Below are positions 33,401 through 45,329 of a DNA stretch of 64,000 nt, one piece after another. The stretch comes from Hygrophila difformis. Lineage: Eukaryota; Streptophyta; Magnoliopsida; Lamiales; Acanthaceae. A program made the translations under genes and the position numbers. Under the pieces are notes generated by a model, which searched no databases, was not told where the DNA came from, and worked only from the letters and a program-made list of their open reading frames with translations. Location of the stretch: contig JAOANR010000001.1 of assembly GCA_030278955.1 (NCBI GenBank), positions 43,860,890 through 43,924,889 of the forward strand, in the 5' to 3' direction. Each line of letters begins with the position of its first letter. Position 1 is the stretch's first letter.

Positions 33401-33703
33401 CTCATTCAGGATTCGGGATTTTTGAATATTACATATGTTGCATTCTAGTCTAGACTTTGTATATTACTGTGTATTGGCCATGTCGGCCCATGGTTAATTT
33501 TCCGCTGCAAATTTATTATTATAATTATTACATGTGTGGATGATGTTATATTATTATTATAAGCAATTCCGGACTTGTTTTTAAAACTTTTTTTCCAAAA
33601 CCTGTAGCCTTGCATCTCCTTAGCAAGCTCGGAGAAACCGTGTCTTGCTAGGGAGGTGCGGCGGTGACACCTCGGCCTGGGTTATCAAATCCGGGGTGTT
33701 ACA
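30431..33703 (+). repeat. Gypsy LTR, long form with minisatellite
   Basis: Runs from TGTAACACCCGAG to GGTGTTACA (3,273 bp). It contains a second internal purine tract and LTR-like start (TGTAATACCCGGG) at about 30613, the hairpin 30574-30593, a GC-rich block at about 31090-31180, and a minisatellite at 32795-33043. Confidence 0.92.
32795..33043. repeat. LTR minisatellite, GACTGCCTCGTTAGTGGTC core
   Basis: About eight units of a 19-20-base core (GACTGCCTCGTTAGTGGTCT with variants) are separated by 8-25 variable bases. An ORF reads through it only because of the repeat. Confidence 0.93.
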
Positions 33704-34065
33704 ATAGTGGTCCAAATATTTTAACCTTGTTTTTAAATTATCCATGGCATAACTTTTTTTAAAAAAACCTATGGATAAATAAATGAATGCATAAATTAAA
33801 TTTTATTGGGGGGATTGCATATGCATACATACATAATTGCACTAACTCTTTTTATGTGAATTATCGGGTCTAAGAAACACTCCTATATTAGAATTCGACA
33901 TGACCTTGACTTAGGAGCGCTTGCTAAAGACTAACTTTGCCTTAGTCATAGATCTTGATCACTTATGTTTAGCGTGCCCACATCTATTTATCTATCTTTC
34001 AAATTTTCCTGACTCCTAACGTTCCTTAGATTAGAAACTCATCTTCGCGTGCTTAATAACCGAAA

Positions 34066-35205
34066 ATGGCATCTAGGAGAAAACCGAGGAAGGTAAGCCC
34101 AAATGACACTGACACTGACCTCCCAAACATGCCCAACAACAATGGGACTCCTCAGAACCTAGGAGAACAAGTGCCTCCTGTGCCCAACAATAGGGAGGAA
34201 CGTTGAAAAACTGTAGAGGAATTTTTTGTAGCATTAGGAAATGCTGAGGTGCATAGTGCACAAGCAGCAGTACCTCCGCCCGTAGCTCGAATCAACTACC
34301 TAGTGTTAGTAAACCCTTATCAACCACCACACTATGATGGGCAAGAGGATCCTGTCAATCTAGAGGGGTGGATCCGTACCTTTGATAAACATTTGAACGC
34401 TATCAAATGCCCTGACGAGGAGAAGATATGTGTAGTGACCTACTACTTAGGAGGCGAAGCCGATGAGTGGTGGCAAAACTTTTAAACGAATTCGAAGGAA
34501 GGGGAAGAAGCCTTCACCTGGTAAGACCTTAAGGAAGCCTTGAGGGAAAGATTCTACCCACTGAGCACCAAGACTACGAAATACGAGGAGTTCATCAACC
34601 TCAGATAAGGTGTGCAAACAGTGCAAGAGTACTACACCAAATTCAAGGAGCTAGTACGCTTTGCTACGAGGCTAGTACCAACCGACTCTGATAAGGCTCA
34701 GAAATTCGAGATGGGTCTGAACCTTAGTATCCGGGAGATACTTGCAGTAGGACAATTCACGAACCTGCATACGATTTATGATCGCGCTGTAGCAATTGCT
34801 CGAATCCAACAATTGAAGCGTAAGGAAAATGGTGAGTCAAGCAAGGACTCGCAAGTACTTGAGAAGAAGGGTCGGAAAGACAACAATAACAACTCTAGGA
34901 AAGGCAATGGGTCCCGGAGGAAAGAAAATAAAGGTCTCGACAATGAAGGAGATGACAACCGTGTTGCGTTCATACCACGCTGCCCACGATGCAACCATGC
35001 ACATCTGGTGCGCCGGTGCCCGAAGCCTGGAGCCTGCTATAATTGCGGCAAGTTTGGTCACAAGGCTAGGAGATGTCGAACGCCAGAGGAGGCGATCGAA
35101 AAGAGAATAGAACTGATGAACCTTCAGCAAGGAGAGGGTGACAAGGAACAAGATCAAAACCCGAACCTTCTTGAGAATAATGAATATGCAGTTATGGGGA
35201 TATAA
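34066..35205 (+). pseudogene. Gypsy gag with zinc knuckles, four in-frame stops
   Basis: One continuous frame of 379 codons encodes the structural capsid/nucleocapsid precursor. It shows the retrotransposon gag core (PPHYDGQEDPVNLEGWIRTF, YLGGEADEWW, ALRERFYP, VQEYYTKFKELVRFA) and a basic, coiled linker. Two cysteine clusters close it: CPRCNHAHLVRRC, and the classical CCHC knuckle CYNCGKFGHKARRC. In-frame stops lie at 34204, 34483, 34522 and 34606, with no frameshift. The two at 34522 and 34606 look like CAA to TAA changes by family context. The frame ends just before a polypurine tract, so pol was never part of this unit or was cleanly lost. Confidence 0.9.
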
Positions 35206-35214
35206 CTGAAGTCC

Positions 35215-35228
35215 TAAGGGGGGGAGGA
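35215..35228 (+). promoter_or_regulatory. Polypurine tract before third LTR
   Basis: The purine run AAGGGGGGGAGGA directly precedes TGTAATACCCC, the LTR start. Confidence 0.88.
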
Positions 35229-38200
35229 TGTAATACCCCATAATAATGTATAAGCATTTATTTTTGAGGTCGACTCGAAAATTTGTATCTCAAATCAATA
35301 ATGAACAAATTCGAATTGTTTTGAACTGCGTAATGACTTGATCCCTTCACAGGGTACGTAGGCAGCTTGGAAATTTCAATTCTGGGTTCAGTCAAACAAC
35401 AAACAATCAACAATCAAACAATAACTCAATAACACAATATCACAATATCACAAAAACGTAATGAACGAAAGGACCTTAGTTCTTAGCTCACGAAAGACTA
35501 ACGCGCAACTTCGAGGACGAAGTTGATTCTTAAGGGGGTAGACTTTAATACCCGAGACTTTTAATAATAGGAGATGAAATTAAATTCGAAGAGTAAGCGA
35601 ATTTTAATTCCAAGAACCGTGAAGTCAAAAATGATTTAAATAAATAAATCATTGTCCGGGAATCGAAGGTCGACGGATTCGAAGCCGACGAATTCAAACT
35701 CGACGGATTCAAGATTTCAAATACGAAATCAATTTAAGTCAAAATAAATTTAGGATAGAAATCGTAATCCGATAATGACCCGGAAAATCGAGCCCGAAAA
35801 TGTAGGAGGATAGAAGCCCGAAAGAGAGGAGGAAAGGCCCAATGGATCGCACGACCCGGCCCAGACCGCAGCCCAGGCCGTAGCCGCGTGGTCTCCGTGC
35901 GGTCTAGAGCTAGACCACGCAGTCACCGCGCCAACACACAATGGTTGCTACATTTGCATGTTTTCGACGATTTCTTACCTTATTTTCGACCCCCCGACTT
36001 TGGTAACTCAATCCCAGTTGAGGGAAGGAGTATATGGACGGATTTTGAGTCTTAGAACTCATAATATTCATCCAAATCAAACCCTAGAAGCCCCTCTCCT
36101 CTCCATTCTCTCCATACTTCTTTCAAAACCCGAAATCACCATGTTCTTGCTTTCCGATCACTTTCCGGCGACGAAAATCGACCAAGGAGGCGTGGAGAAC
36201 AAGAACTCTAGTATTCCAGATTGTGGTAAGTCGTTCATAGGTTTTCGTTTAAAATTTAGAACCCGAAAATTTGATCTAACTCTAGATTTCTTCTTTCGAT
36301 TCGAATTCGTGGCCAAAGGAGGAAGATTCATGTTGAGGAGATCCGTTCGTGACGAATCATAGGATCCGGATGACCCTGAGACTGTTTAGGACTCATATTA
36401 TGTAAGTTAATTCTTACATACGGTTCTGGTGGCTAAAATTTAACTCGAACACGAAGATCTAACGAAGAAACTTAATAAAATCTGTTAATAGAGGTTTCAC
36501 ACACACGCAATGTTTTTGGATGAATTTTTCGAACCCACAAAAGTCTTCAAACGAGAAAAATCAAAACATAAAAAGTGTTCCTAAGACATAGATCTACCTT
36601 GTGTAAAATTTTCATAATTTTTCGTTAAGGTTTGTTGCCCGAAATTTGAGTCTAAACACCTCTGTATATTTCTCGAACTTATAACACGGACAGATTTGAT
36701 TTCCGAACTTCTTGGCTATTTTGACATTGGATCTAGGACGAATTAGGACTTGTGCTAAACATGAAATTTATAGATCTATGAGGCGTGATTACTCTGTAAA
36801 ATTTCATGCATTTGCATTAAGATTTAATACCCCAAACCGCATCGAACATTTTATGTTATGCATGACTCTTTCAAAAACCATGACAGATTGCTTGGTCGAA
36901 CTTGATGTGCGTTTTTCTACCACTTGTGTTCAAAACTAATCTTTGGTGTAAACATAAAAGTTGTAGATAAATGTCTTGAGATCATGCCTGTAAAATATCG
37001 TGCATTATCATTAACTTTTGGATAGTCAAAACCCGTTTTGAATATACTGTGTCGTTGAAGAAAAAGTCGACAGATTTTAAGTCCGAACTTAGTGAATTAA
37101 TCTTACTTAATCCGTAATGAATTTGCATAAATTGTCTATAGTACAATGGTTTATTTTGGTGTCTTTTAAGTGCCTGTAAAATTTCATAAATTTTGGAGGT
37201 CTTTTGATATGTCAAAAACTCTTTTGAAAATCAGTGCGCTGTTTTAGAAAAGTTGGCAGATTTTATGTCTTGCAAAGATTGTAAAATTTCATTTGCTTCC
37301 TCACCTAATTTCGAAAAACTTAAAACGTAAAAGTTGTTCATTAGTGTGTTTTTGAGCTACTGTTGAAATTTCAAGTCGATTGCCTTTGAAATGAAATTTT
37401 AAACTGAGATGGCCTAAACTGTGGCAATGGCTTGGTTGAAATGTTGAAAAACTCGACTTTGAGAAACACATGATTTGTGAGATATGTCTAAACAATAAAA
37501 ACATCTTTTTCAAAATTCTTTGAAACATTGTGATTTGTGACCAAGTTATATACTATCAATATTGACTATGTGGCTTGTGGACATAAGGGCCCTTGCGTAT
37601 ATCTAGCGGATGTAAGAGCCCTAGCGCAATATTGATTATGTGGTTTGTGGACACAAGGGCCCAAGCGTATGGCTAGCGGACATAAGGGCCCTAGTGAAAT
37701 ATTGACCATGAGGCTTGTGGACATAAGAGCCCTAGCGGATGGTGATCTGTAAGAGAAATGAAACAAGAAATTTATAAGAGATTTAATTAAATCCTTGTTA
37801 AATTGTGTTTAGTTTATGTCAATTTATTTAATCGCCTTGCAAGTAATATCTGTGATCATTTGGAATTCATACCTTTGATTTATACGATTAAATTCCATTA
37901 TTTAGTCGAGCTAATTTATATAGTGCATGCAATCGTGCTAAATGTAAGTCAATTTTTTCTTAAATAATTAAAGGCTTTGGAACCCCATTATTGTATGCTA
38001 GGGGTTAACTTACTCAGCATATTTATCCTGACAAAACCGTTGCTCTCCTTTTCTTTTCAGAGTATGAGGTTACACATGAGCATAGCATGCATGGGGATTT
38101 TGGGAATGTTGACTCTCGTTTTTATACATGACTGCATAACGGGCCTGTTTAACCCGTGTCATATTGGCCCTATTTATACTTCCGCTGCTATATTTGTATT

Positions 38201-38400
38201 TAAATATTACCTTCCGCTGCAATTTAGATAATACTATGTAATGATTTTTGCTATATATTTATAAATGAGCTGTTTGAAATGTTTTAAATTCTGAAAAACC
38301 ATAGCCTTGCATCTCTTTAGCAAGCTCTGAGAAACCGTGTCTTGCTAGGGAGGTGTGGTGGTGACATCCCGACCTGGGTGATCAAATCCGGGGTGTTACA
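35229..38400 (+). repeat. Gypsy LTR, diverged relative, long form
   Basis: Runs from TGTAATACCCC to GGTGTTACA (3,172 bp). It shares the hairpin (35506-35525), an internal purine tract at about 35533, and the GC-rich block at about 35850-35935 with the previous LTR, but is clearly diverged. It carries its own, unrelated minisatellite at 37562-37745. The next bases TTAGT would be the right target duplication; the left partner is missing. Confidence 0.9.
37562..37745. repeat. LTR minisatellite, GTGGACATAAGGGCCC core
   Basis: About five units built on GGACATAAGGGCCC and TAGCGGA, alternating with an ATATTGA-TATGTGG spacer. Confidence 0.85.
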
Positions 38401-39326
38401 TTAGTTCTTTTGTTGGGGCCTCTGGTTCAGTTTCTTTCCTCAGAAGATGTTTCCTCTTTTGGCTGGCAGTCCAGGCAATCTTCTCTGTGATTTCGTTCGC
38501 GGCATCATTCTTCTCATCATCACTGATCTTGACCATCGACTCATCTCCAGAGCTACCATCATCAGATTCTTCCATGTAATCAGAATCCAATTCCTCCTCA
38601 TCAAGTTGTTCGGTGCGTGGTTCAGACGCCTTCGGTGGACTGGTGTGAGGTTCAGTAGCAGAGATTTGCAGTTGTTCTTTGGGGCTTTCCACGGTTGTTG
38701 TGATGGGAACGGGTTCAGACACAGCACTTGTTTGCACAACATTCTTCTTTGCTGGAGTTTTCTTCTTGGGCTTTACAGTGGACACCTTTTGTGCATCCTT
38801 TGGTGCAGGGTCAGCAACTTTAGAGGGCAGGGTCAGCAACTTTAGAGGGCATGGTTGCTTTAGTCTCTTTGCCAGATACCATAGAGGGGATGCTTACTAG
38901 AATAGTATCCAGTGGTTTCAACGCCTTGGCAAGGTCTGCTTGAACGCGTTCACTGATGGAGGCATTCTTCTTGGCCACGACTTTCTCCCTTGGTTTGGTG
39001 GTGGAGATTGATTTTTCTTTCGCCTTTTGGGATCCTACTTCCTTTTGCTTTATGGTATTGGCTCCGGCTACTTCGGCTCGAATATCAAGTGGCTCTTGAA
39101 CAGCAATGGTGTTGGCACATTTTTCTCCGACCGTGGATGGAGAAGACGAAGGGAATGGAACAGGTACTAGAGTGGGTGTTTCCGGGATGGTTTGTTCAAC
39201 AATTGCTTGTTGGACTGCTTTGGCACGCCCTTTGGCACTGGATTCCTCCGGCGATATCACCTTCTTGCTCCCTTTGGATGATGCCGGAGTGGGATTGGAA
39301 CTTTGGCTTCCACGAGTTCTCACCAT
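38396..39326 (-). pseudogene. Extra ORF downstream of copia pol, frameshifted and truncated
   Basis: It starts at MVRTRGSQSSNP and encodes a Ser/Pro/Lys/Ala-rich, disordered, basic-then-acidic protein with no clear domain (later DEEELDSDYMEESDDGSSGD). It stands where SIRE-like copia elements carry an env-like or extra ORF. Alternatively it is the N-terminus of a plant-transposon-domain protein. A 22-bp tandem duplication (38805-38826 and 38827-38848) shifts the frame in the middle. The 3' part is cut by the gypsy LTR ending at 38400. An upstream in-frame ATG exists at 39371, but MVRTRG is the more typical start. Confidence 0.55.
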
Positions 39327-39389
39327 TTTTCTGAAATCGATATCTTTTGACAAGAGCAAGTGAAGATACACAGGTTTTTGAAGAGAATA

Positions 39390-39844
39390 TAAGAGATGGT
39401 GAAGGAGATAGAACGGAGGAGTAATAGGGACACGATCAATTTGAGATATGGAGTCGGTTTATAAGGAAACTTCCCTTAATTAAAATTTGAAAGCAGAATC
39501 ACAACTTCCCAAACTGCAATGATCATGATTTCAAACGCATAGGAGGAAGTAACCGTTCCCGCCTCACGCGCTTGTCAGTCTAGGCGTCTTGTCAATTTTG
39601 AATGATTCTTCCATTTTGAATTTTTTGGCATCTTGGGATTTTGGATTGATCCTGCCCGAAAATTACTTAATACATATGTTAGTATAATAATATATTTTGG
39701 GAAAATAAAATATATGCACAAAATCTTATAAAATTTGAAAATAAGGAAATTGCATAAAATAAAAACTTATTCCATGTTATGTGGAATTTTAGGTGATCGT
39801 GCATTGGCCGAGATCTCTTCTTAGTTTTTCAAATCTTTCACGAT
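39390..39844. other. Copia spacer between pol and extra ORF
   Basis: Contains the last codons of RNase H in a shifted frame (about 39790-39845), then AT-rich spacer. No further gene. Confidence 0.6.
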
Positions 39845-40102
39845 CTAGTGCCTTGGTGAGAATGTCACATGTTGCTCAGTAGTTCCGACATGTTGTATGG
39901 ATACAATTCCTTCTTTGACAAGTTCTCTAATGAAATGATGTCGAAGCTCAATATGCTTAGTTCTCCCATGTTGGACTGGATTCTTCGAGATGTTGATTGC
40001 ACTCATGTTATCAAATTGTATGTTGAGGATTTCTTGATCAATTCCATAGTCTAGCATCATTTGCTTCATCCATAGCAATTGTGCATAACAACTTCCTGCT
40101 GC
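39845..40102 (-). pseudogene. Copia RNase H, C-terminal part
   Basis: Minus-strand residues such as LLWMKQMMLDYGI, NIQFDNMSAINISKNPVQHG and KHIELRHHFIREL are the standard end of copia RNase H. It continues the half at 43399-43622 across the solo LTR. A frameshift near 39850 precedes the normal end. Confidence 0.9.
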
Positions 40103-43100
40103 TGTAACACCCCGGTTTTTGGTAACCCAGGCCGGGATGTCACCGCCACACCTCCCTAGCAAGACACGGTTTCTCCGAGCTTGCTAAAGAGATGCAAGGC
40201 TATGGTTTTTCACAATTTAAAACATTCAAACAACCCATTATAATATAACTCAAAAATAATGTCATTACAGTTGCAGCGGAAGATAATAGCTAATTATATA
40301 GATAGCAGTGGAATTTAAATATAGGGCCGACATGGCCAAAACACGGGTTAAACATGCCCGTTCATGCAAGTCGTAACTAAATGCAGGAATTTAAAATAGA
40401 GTTTTCCCCCAATTGTTCCCATGTATGCATATGATGATGTATAATCCTCATACTCTGAAAGAAAAGGGGAAAAACGGTTTGGGTCAGCAAAACGTGCTGA
40501 GTAAGTTAACACCTAGCATGATTTAGGGGTTTCAAAGCCTTTAATTAAATTTAATAAAAACATGCTTGTAGGTAATACACAATTTAAGTTAATTATCCAC
40601 TAATAAATAAATGGCATAATTTAAAACAAGGATTTCACGTGGTCAAAATTCAACTTACATGGTTAAATAATTGCAAGGCATAATTTAAAGGTATAACTTA
40701 AATAAGGGAAACATTCAAGTCTTAAAATTTTCCCGTTACTTCACGATTAGGTATTTCAGGATTTCATTCTTTCACCTTTGTTCAATATGATCTAATATGA
40801 TTTGTTCTTGGGGAAACGAACCCGCAAGAATTTAAAATGCATACTAGGGAATCGAACCCGTAGGAATCAACACACGTCGTGGGGAATTGAACCCACAAGA
40901 TTTGACACACATCCTGGGGAATTGAACCCGCAAGATTTGATAGACATCCTGGGGAATTGAACCTGCAAGATTTGATAGACATCCTGGGGAATTGAACCCG
41001 CAGGGACACAGACGCCTTGGGGAATCGAACCCGCAAGGTAAGGACAAGTTTTTCAAATTTCACAAGTTTTTCATTCAAGTATCTTGCGTCCATCATAGGC
41101 ACGCCAAAAAGGCTAGAGGGGCACACTGCAGAGCACTCACCCTCCACCAAAGTATCTCAATAACGTCTCGATTTAGTGTAACGAGATTTTTCAAAAGTAT
41201 AGATTTATCGTATTTCAAGGTTTCGACCGTTTGTTTCGAAATTTCAAGATCTCTGTGATTTAAAAACGTTTGACGTCACAGTTTACGCCTTTTTAAATTA
41301 AAAAATTCATTTCAAGTCCGAAAAATCTGAGATTTGTACAGTGTACCAAAAACACCCTAACGAACAACTTTCGTGTTTAACGATTTTGAAATAAGTTGAG
41401 GAAACATGTTAAAAATCGAGTTTATTGCACAACCAGAATACTGTCCGGATTCAGTTTTACCACAGTTCAGAAAATCGACTTTTTGACATAACAAATGGAC
41501 TCCAAAAGTTCTGAAATTTTATATGCACATATTAGACATGATTATCTACAACTTTCATTTAGATTTCAAAGATAAATTTGGCCTAAAAGATATGAAAACA
41601 TGCTCATCAATTTCGGACATGTTCATTGTCAGTTTTTCGAAAAAGTTTTAACAAGACAGTTTATGTTCGATGCAATTTGAAATAGCAAACATTGACGAAA
41701 ATGTCTGAACTTTTTACACAACATAGACTAATGTGTTAGGATCAAAAGTCTAGTTTTGAGTTTTTCGGTTTGAACTCTCTAAATAGGGGTTTTGGTCTGA
41801 TTTCAAATCTGTCATAGTTTCAAGTTCGACTTTTAGGGCAGATTCGTTGGAGGCCGTTTTCGAATATCAAAACACAATGAAAAATTATGAAAATTTTACA
41901 AAAACTAGATCCGTGTCTTAGGAACGTTTTTAGTGTTTTAAGTTTTTCTGTTTGAACAGTTTTATGGGTTCGAAAAATTCATACCAAGTCGCTGCGCCGA
42001 GGGTTTTTCATGTTGATAGATTTTAGAGTTATTCAATCCCTATGTTCGGTTGCATTTTAAATCACCCAAAACCAAGTAAGTGATAACTTACAGTGGGGAT
42101 GATGTCTAGGATGTCTCTGGATCGATCGGGGCGCCCACACTTGCTACGAACACGTCCCAATTACTCCGTCTTCTCTCCGTTGGCCCCGAAACAAAAATGA
42201 AAGTAAAAATCTGGGGTTAGATCGGATTTTCGGATTCGTAAACTTATGAATTACTTACCAATGATTCAAGGACCGTAATCGATGATCTACACTCTTCCTT
42301 GGTCGTCGTCGGTTGCCGGAAACTCGTCGGAAGGTCGCCGGAAAGTCGTCGGGTAGGTGTTTGGCTTTGGGAGAGTTTAAGAGTGGTGGATAAACTTGAG
42401 AGACTGATTATGGAGGTGGAAAATCATCCCCCATCGTCCTAATAGCCTTTCCCCCGACTGGGATTGGCTTTCCTTAGTCGGGGTCGAAAATTATGGCAAT
42501 AAGATCGCTGAGATCGCGCAAGGACAGCTGCTGTGTGGCTGGCGCGGTGGTGGCGCGGTGTTTAGCCAAACACCGCGCGGAGGGCGCGCGGCCTGGTCTG
42601 GGCCGTGCGTCCGGACTGGGCCGTGCGATCCCGTCGGGCCTTTTCTCATCTCTTTCGGACTTCCGTCCTTCTACGTTTTCGGTCTCAACTTTTTGGGTCG
42701 TTCTCAGGTTACGATTCCCTTCTTAAATTTATTTCGACTCAAATGGATTTCATATTCGAAATCTTGAATCCGTCGAGTTTGAATCCGTCGGCTTGAATTC
42801 GTCGTCTTTCAACTCCCATGTAATAATTTATCTAATTAAATTATTTCCAACTTCACGGGTTCTTGGAAATAAATTATTTTCCTTCTTGAGTTTAATTCCA
42901 ATTCTTTTAGGATTAACCCATGGAATATCTTCGGGCTTCCTTTCCCTCCTTTATTCCATTTTGAATTTATCGGTAATTCATTTCTGAGCAATAACCATTT
43001 ATTTTCTTCTTCTCGAAAATATTTCGGCCTTGATCGGATTAAGGAATAAATTTTATTCCTTTGGACGTCGATAAAAATCTCGGGTGTTACAGTTTACCCC

Positions 43101-43398
43101 CCTTAAGAATCAACTTCGTCCTCGAAGTTGCGTGTTAGCTTTTCGCGAGCTTAGAACTAAGGCTCTATCGTCCATTTCATTCATCTCTATATTGCGTTAT
43201 TGCGTTATTGTGTTATCATATGTTATTGTAGGATAATGTTTGTTTATTTTATTATATCGTTTGACTGAACTCAGAATTGAAATTTCCAAGTTGCCTACGT
43301 ACCAGGTGAAGGGATCAAGCCATGACGTAGTTCAAAACAGTTTGAATTTGTTTATTTGAAATACAAAATATCCGGGCTAGAATATTCGGGTCGTTACA
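40103..43398 (-). mobile_element. Solo gypsy LTR inserted in copia RNase H
   Basis: 3,296 bp from TGTAACACCCC to CGTTACA, flanked by GCTGC at 40098-40102 and 43399-43403. It has no internal region, so it is the product of recombination between two LTRs. Orientation matches Gypsy-1 and Gypsy-2. It is a long-form LTR: the extension 43092-43398 holds a pyrimidine tract and the hairpin 43111-43130. A GC-rich block lies at about 42540-42640 and a minisatellite at 40800-41043. Short ORFs inside are not genes. Confidence 0.95.
40800..41043. repeat. LTR minisatellite, GGGGAATTGAACCCGCAAG core
   Basis: Seven units of about 35-39 bp built on GGGGAATTGAACCCGCAAGA and a GACACACATCCT-like spacer. Confidence 0.93.
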
Positions 43399-43723
43399 GC
43401 TGCAATGTATTCCGCTTCGGCAGTTGAGAGTGAGATGGAACTTTGTTTCTTACTATACCAACTGACTAGATTAGTTCCAATGTTGAAGCATCCACCGGTC
43501 GTGCTTTTTCTATCATCTGCGTCACCTGCCCAATCTGCATCACTATAGCCAAGTAACGAGACATTAGATTCATTAGAGTACCATATACCAAGATCACTTG
43601 TCCCTAAAACATATTTGATCACTCTTTTAGCAGCTTCTAAGTGAGATTCCTTGGGATCGGCTTGATAGCGAGCACATACTCCAAATGCATAGCTTATGTC
43701 TGGTTTGCTTGCAGCTAGATATA
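43399..43723 (-). pseudogene. Copia RT tail and RNase H N-terminal part
   Basis: On the minus strand this gives LGYSDADWAGDADDRKSTTG and LVSWYSKKQSSISLSTAEAE, the start of copia RNase H with its first Asp and the Glu. It is split from the rest by the solo LTR and from the RT palm by the MITE. Confidence 0.9.
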
Positions 43724-44347
43724 GGCCCTGTTTGACAATTAACTGTTAGCTGTTAGCTGATAGCTGAGTCAATCAACTGTTTGTATTTAGATGATTCAGT
43801 TAACTGGTTTGACTTGTTGATTAGATTATTGTTATATAAAAGTGTTTGGTAAGAATTAACTGATAATGAATAACTGATTCGGGTAAAAAGACAAATAAGG
43901 ACATGTTTTATTTTATTAGTATTTAAAATTTGTTTAAAAAATATTTTAATTAATAGTAATAGTAATATCAAAAAATAATAATAATAATAATAATAATATA
44001 TTATTATTATTAATTGATATTGTTATTATTATTTAATTAATGGATTAATTATTGAGGAGAAGTGTGATTTTTCGTTGGGCATAAGAACATGAGAAGAAGA
44101 ATGGACGGAGATGGAAGGGTTTGGACATTAATGACGAGGATAAAAGTGTAATTTTCGTAATTCTACCAATAATCTGTTTGAAGACGCAGGAATTTCCAGC
44201 GGTTTGGAAATTAGCTTATTTGGTGCAGTAAGCTAATTTTATTTCTTGTTTACCAAACACTCATTTTAGCTTGTTGATTGGTCAAACCAGCTAATTCAAC
44301 CTCAAAAAGCTATTTTTATACCAAAAAGCTAGTTGCCAAACACCCTC
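43724..44347. mobile_element. PIF/Harbinger-like MITE inside copia RT
   Basis: A 624-bp insertion with inverted ends (GGCCCTGTTTGACAA and the complement of TTGCCAAACACCCTC) and 3-bp ATA duplications (43721-43723, 44348-44350). Removing it with one ATA rejoins the RT frame. Three-base A/T duplication and GTTTGG-type ends fit Tourist-like MITEs. It has no transposase and includes an AAT microsatellite at about 43972-43998. Confidence 0.85.
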
Positions 44348-45264
44348 ATAGTAGGCTTCCTATGATGCTTCGATAGAGTTTTTGATCCACACTTTGACCA
44401 CTGGGATCTTTGCTCAATTTGTCATTAGTCCCTATAGAAGTTCGGACAGGTTTGCTGGACTCCATGCCAAATTTCTTGACAATATTCCGAGCATACTTGG
44501 TTTGACTGAGAAATATGCCATCTTTCTTTTGTGTAACCTGTAGCCCAAGAAAATATGTTAGTTCCCCAACCATACTCATTTCAAATTTTTTACCCATTAT
44601 CTCGATGAAATTGTCTTTGAGCACATGATGTGTTGATCCAAAAACTATGTCATCTACATAGACTTGGGCGATCAGAATCCTTTGCTTTCTATTCTTATTA
44701 ATAGAGTCTTGTCAAGGCTTCCTCTCTCGAACCCGTGATCAAGCAAGTACTTTGAGAGCCTTTCGTACCAAGCCCTAGGAGCTTGTTTCAATCCATATAG
44801 TGCTCTATTGAGTTTGTAGACATGATGTGGGTAATGAGGATCCTCGAAGCCTTTGGGCTGCTCCACATATACTTCCTCCATGAGCCATCCATTTAAGAAT
44901 GCACTTTTGACATGTATTTGATATAGTTTGAACCCTAAGGAACATTCAATGGATAGCAAAAGTCGAACCGCTTCAAGTCTGGCTACGGGAGCAAATGTTT
45001 CACTGAAGTCCACTCCTTCAACTTGAGTGTATCCTTGAGCAACTAGACGAGCCTTTTCCTTGTGATATTCCCCTTTTCATCACTCTTGTTGCGAAAGATC
45101 CACTTGGTACCAATTACATTTGTGTCTTTTGGTCTTTCAACAAGTGTCCACACCTCATTTCTTTTGAACTGAAGTAGCTCATCTTGCATGGCGTTTATCC
45201 AATGTTCATTCTGGAGAGCTTCTTCCACTTTAGATGGTTCGATCTTGGATGTGTAGCAGTGCAA
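44348..45264 (-). pseudogene. Copia reverse transcriptase, frameshifted
   Basis: Three minus-strand pieces cover the RT. They include MQDELLQFKRNEVWTLVERP, DFSETFAPVARLEAVRLLL, ALYGLKQAPRAWYERL, a YVDD box at about 44650-44665 and LGLQVTQKKDGIFLSQ. The first catalytic position, normally MDVKTAFLNG in copia, reads IHVKSAFLNG, so the Asp is replaced by His. Frameshifts occur near 45030 and 44670. The enzyme is inactive. Confidence 0.9.
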
Positions 45265-45329
45265 GCCAGCTAGTTCTTTAAAATCGATCTTCTTCCCCCG
45301 GGTTTTCCTCTTCTCATTGACACCACCGA

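Larger units (their letters stand above)
29361..38400 (+). mobile_element. Plus-strand gypsy array LTR-leader-LTR-gag-LTR, no pol
   Basis: Three LTRs in the same orientation (29361-29958 truncated, 30431-33703, 35229-38400) enclose two interiors. The first is only a leader of 472 bases, the second a gag ORF of about 1.1 kb. Polypurine tracts precede the second and third LTRs. No protease, RT or integrase is present. The first two LTRs share a nearly identical 0.6-kb tail. The third is a more diverged relative, so the array is a recombinant rather than one simple insertion. The gag-containing unit fits the TR-GAG class of non-autonomous elements. Confidence 0.85.

Noticed and set aside
40782..41150. 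Repeat-rich protein on the minus strand (CGFNSPGCLSNLAGSIPQ-type units)
   Set aside because: It is the translation of a minisatellite within a solo LTR, not a gene.
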